From positions 62,001 through 126,000 of the forward strand of contig CAJHAA010000003.1 in assembly GCA_904846265.1 (NCBI GenBank): a DNA stretch of 64,000 nucleotides, read 5' to 3'. Both the position numbers and the translations under genes were made by a program. Below, in pieces: positions 62,407-64,000 of this stretch (position 1 is its first letter; each line of letters starts with the position of its first letter). The DNA is from Psychrobacter immobilis. GTDB lineage: Bacteria; Pseudomonadota; Gammaproteobacteria; Pseudomonadales; Moraxellaceae. The notes below the pieces were generated by a model that searched no databases, was not told the DNA's origin, and worked only from the letters and a program-made list of their open reading frames with translations.

Positions 62407-63705
62407 TCATTGAGCCGCTTTTGTTTCTTTATCATCAGGCTCCTCATCGTCAACCATGACAATAGCCACATCCTGCTGCTGACGTTCTTCGATAACATCT
62501 TGTTCTATGACTTCTTCTGTCGCCAGTAACACACCGTCAGATTTTTGGCTTTGATACTTGAGCGTTGCAAGCCCGCCAAGCACCCCGATCACAGCAATAA
62601 TAATCAGGATAACCGGATTTTTCCAGAGGGGTATTGATGCCTCGTATTCAATGGGCTTTTCGCTGGTGGTGGTCGGCGTATTATCGTTATTACCACCAAT
62701 TAAACCCAAGCTTACCAAAGGTGGTTTGGGTGCGCTGGCAGGTTCGGAGGTAATACGTAGGCGATTACGACTGAGATAGATATCTGAGATTTTGGCGAGC
62801 TGTAATAGCCAGCGTTGGTGTGGCAAGGCAATGGCTTGCATTTCTGTAAAGACTAGCATATCGTTATGGCGACCTTGCTGCAAGTTATCAGGTGAGCGTC
62901 CAATGGCTTTTAAATAATTGCCAGTTGCCAACTGCATATCTTGCACAGGCTGTTGATTTTCAGGCTTGAATGTCGTCAATTCATGCCAGTAAGGATTGAA
63001 CGCTGGTGGGGTGTCAGCGAGCTGTTCTGTACTTAATAAGGCACGTTCTGTATTAGGATGTTTTTCGGATTCGGCTGCTGATTTTGTTTTTAATGTCGAG
63101 TCTAAATTGATCTCTGATGCTGCGACTAGACTGTTATCTTCATTTACCTCATTCAATTTAACAGAGACAGACGCTGGCTCATTGATGGCAAAGCGAGCAG
63201 CTGATAAAAACTGTGGCTGTAAAGCGAACCACTTATCCATCTCGTCGTTATCAAGTTGGCTATAGTCGGCTAAAATAGCCAGTTCACGTAAGACAATCAC
63301 GCATAAGGACGTGAGGAGTATCTGTACTTGCTGCGTTGTTGCGTCAATTTGCTGAGCAATATAGTCACTCGCTTTAATCACGCGAGCATTATCATAAAAT
63401 ATCGCATCCGCCGCTTCATGGCGATGATATAACGTCGCATTCATGGTCGAAAAATTCATCGAATTATATTGGCGTAGCTCTTTAACAGCGCCGCGACTAA
63501 ATAGCTTTTTGCTCACAGCTTGTCCGTCATTGTGCTGCTGGTAAGCAAGCAAGGCACTGATAATGGCCTGCAAACTGGCATCCATTGCCAATCGAGCTTG
63601 TGGTAATGAAAGCTTGGCGGCATCGGCCAATAAAGATACCATTGGCTTGGTATCTTGATAGAGAAAATCATACATCGACACACGTGTCGGTGAAATAGTC
63701 GTCAT
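62407..63705 (-). CDS. Unrecognised membrane protein with long cytoplasmic N-domain
   Basis: The 432-residue protein has an all-alpha N-terminal region (about residues 10-175) resembling DUF937-type helical repeats only weakly. A variable middle with Ser/Glu/Ala-rich stretches follows, then one membrane helix (about residues 367-387, NPVILIIIAVIGVLGGLATL) and an acidic tail ending in DDEEPDDKETKAAQ. No function is recognised. It is convergent with argG and divergent from the L,D-transpeptidase-like gene at the right edge, so it might be envelope-linked. Confidence 0.65.
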   Translation of the reverse strand: MTTISPTRVSMYDFLYQDTKPMVSLLADAAKLSLPQARLAMDASLQAIISALLAYQQHNDGQAVSKKLFSRGAVKELRQYNSMNFSTMNATLYHRHEAADAIFYDNARVIKASDYIAQQIDATTQQVQILLTSLCVIVLRELAILADYSQLDNDEMDKWFALQPQFLSAARFAINEPASVSVKLNEVNEDNSLVAASEINLDSTLKTKSAAESEKHPNTERALLSTEQLADTPPAFNPYWHELTTFKPENQQPVQDMQLATGNYLKAIGRSPDNLQQGRHNDMLVFTEMQAIALPHQRWLLQLAKISDIYLSRNRLRITSEPASAPKPPLVSLGLIGGNNDNTPTTTSEKPIEYEASIPLWKNPVILIIIAVIGVLGGLATLKYQSQKSDGVLLATEEVIEQDVIEERQQQDVAIVMVDDEEPDDKETKAAQ

Positions 63706-63851
63706 AATCTGCTAGCATCAAAAAGTGTGCCCCTATATTACGGTGCCAAAAGCCTTGATACAATCCCTTAATAATAGAAAAAATCAATCCACTTACTTAT
63801 CACGCGGTCAATAATGATATCTATTGGGTAAATGACCGTCGGAAATATTCT

Positions 63852-64000
63852 ATGAAGAATAACGAAAGCTATAACGAGAAAAATAACGAAAGTTCTGATG
63901 TGCAGTTGTTGGTTAATATTGCTAAGCAAACATTAACGCTCTACCAGCATAATAGAGAATTGGCTCAATATACGGTGTCTACTGCTAAAAATGGCATTGG
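63852..64000 (+). CDS. L,D-transpeptidase-like protein, 5' part
   Basis: The gene starts at 63852 and is cut by the right edge after 49 codons. The visible part has an Asn/Glu-rich N-terminus with a repeated NNES, then LLVNIAKQTLTLYQHNRELAQYTVSTAKNGIG's core TLTLYQHNRELAQY and VSTAKNGIG. This is the usual opening of YkuD-type L,D-transpeptidase domains, which cross-link peptidoglycan or attach lipoproteins. The catalytic Cys/His lie beyond the window. No signal peptide is visible, which is unusual for a periplasmic enzyme. Confidence 0.65.
   Translation, partial: MKNNESYNEKNNESSDVQLLVNIAKQTLTLYQHNRELAQYTVSTAKNGI

Overview
The window looks like a chromosome segment from a gammaproteobacterium of the Moraxellaceae, most likely Psychrobacter. 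This is judged from the protein set, the moderately AT-rich intergenic DNA and gene orders such as pyrG-kdsA-eno-ftsB-ispD and pyrC-rnt. No database search was possible, so the genus is an inference. No prophage, insertion sequence, CRISPR array or rRNA operon was seen. One tRNA, tRNA-Glu(TTC), is present.

Region 1 (1-6.7 kb) is a urate catabolism island. A minus-strand operon uraD-uraH-puuD-puuE converts urate to allantoate. It is divergent from a RutR-like TetR regulator, and a XanP-like purine permease follows. Two nearly identical operator palindromes, at 3663 and 6270, tie the regulator, the operon and the permease into one regulon. Region 2 (6.5-18 kb) is iron acquisition. It holds a TonB-dependent receptor, a PepSY membrane protein, a four-gene catecholate-type siderophore ABC transporter, and a private tonB-exbB-exbD set, with Fur-box-like sites upstream of the receptor and in the transporter/tonB divergent region.

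Region 3 (18-40.2 kb) is mostly housekeeping: topA, sodC, a META-domain lipoprotein, lon with a long acidic N-terminal tail and a sigma-32-like promoter, a YuiF-type antiporter, fau, fumC, a MipA-type outer-membrane protein, a rhomboid protease, an LldD-type dehydrogenase, a glutaredoxin-like protein, mtgA and ppk. Region 4 (40.2-42.8 kb) holds four consecutive genes for small, very hydrophilic proteins without Cys or Trp, next to miaE. This is the least explained coding block in the window.

Region 5 (42.8-56.7 kb) has malate synthase G, a porin and pyrG-kdsA-[copper module]-eno-ftsB-ispD. A CxxC-less HMA-like protein, CopZ and the CopA ATPase are inserted into an otherwise conserved gene order. 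Region 6 (56.7-64 kb) has a membrane-anchored BLUF photoreceptor, tRNA-Glu, RNase T, pyrC, argG, an unrecognised membrane protein, and the start of an L,D-transpeptidase-like gene cut by the right edge.

Non-coding structure of note: two copies of a roughly 110-bp MITE-like element (33974 and about 43030), a (CCAGAA)9 microsatellite at 4558, and several phased degenerate 12-15-bp tandem repeats in gene gaps.
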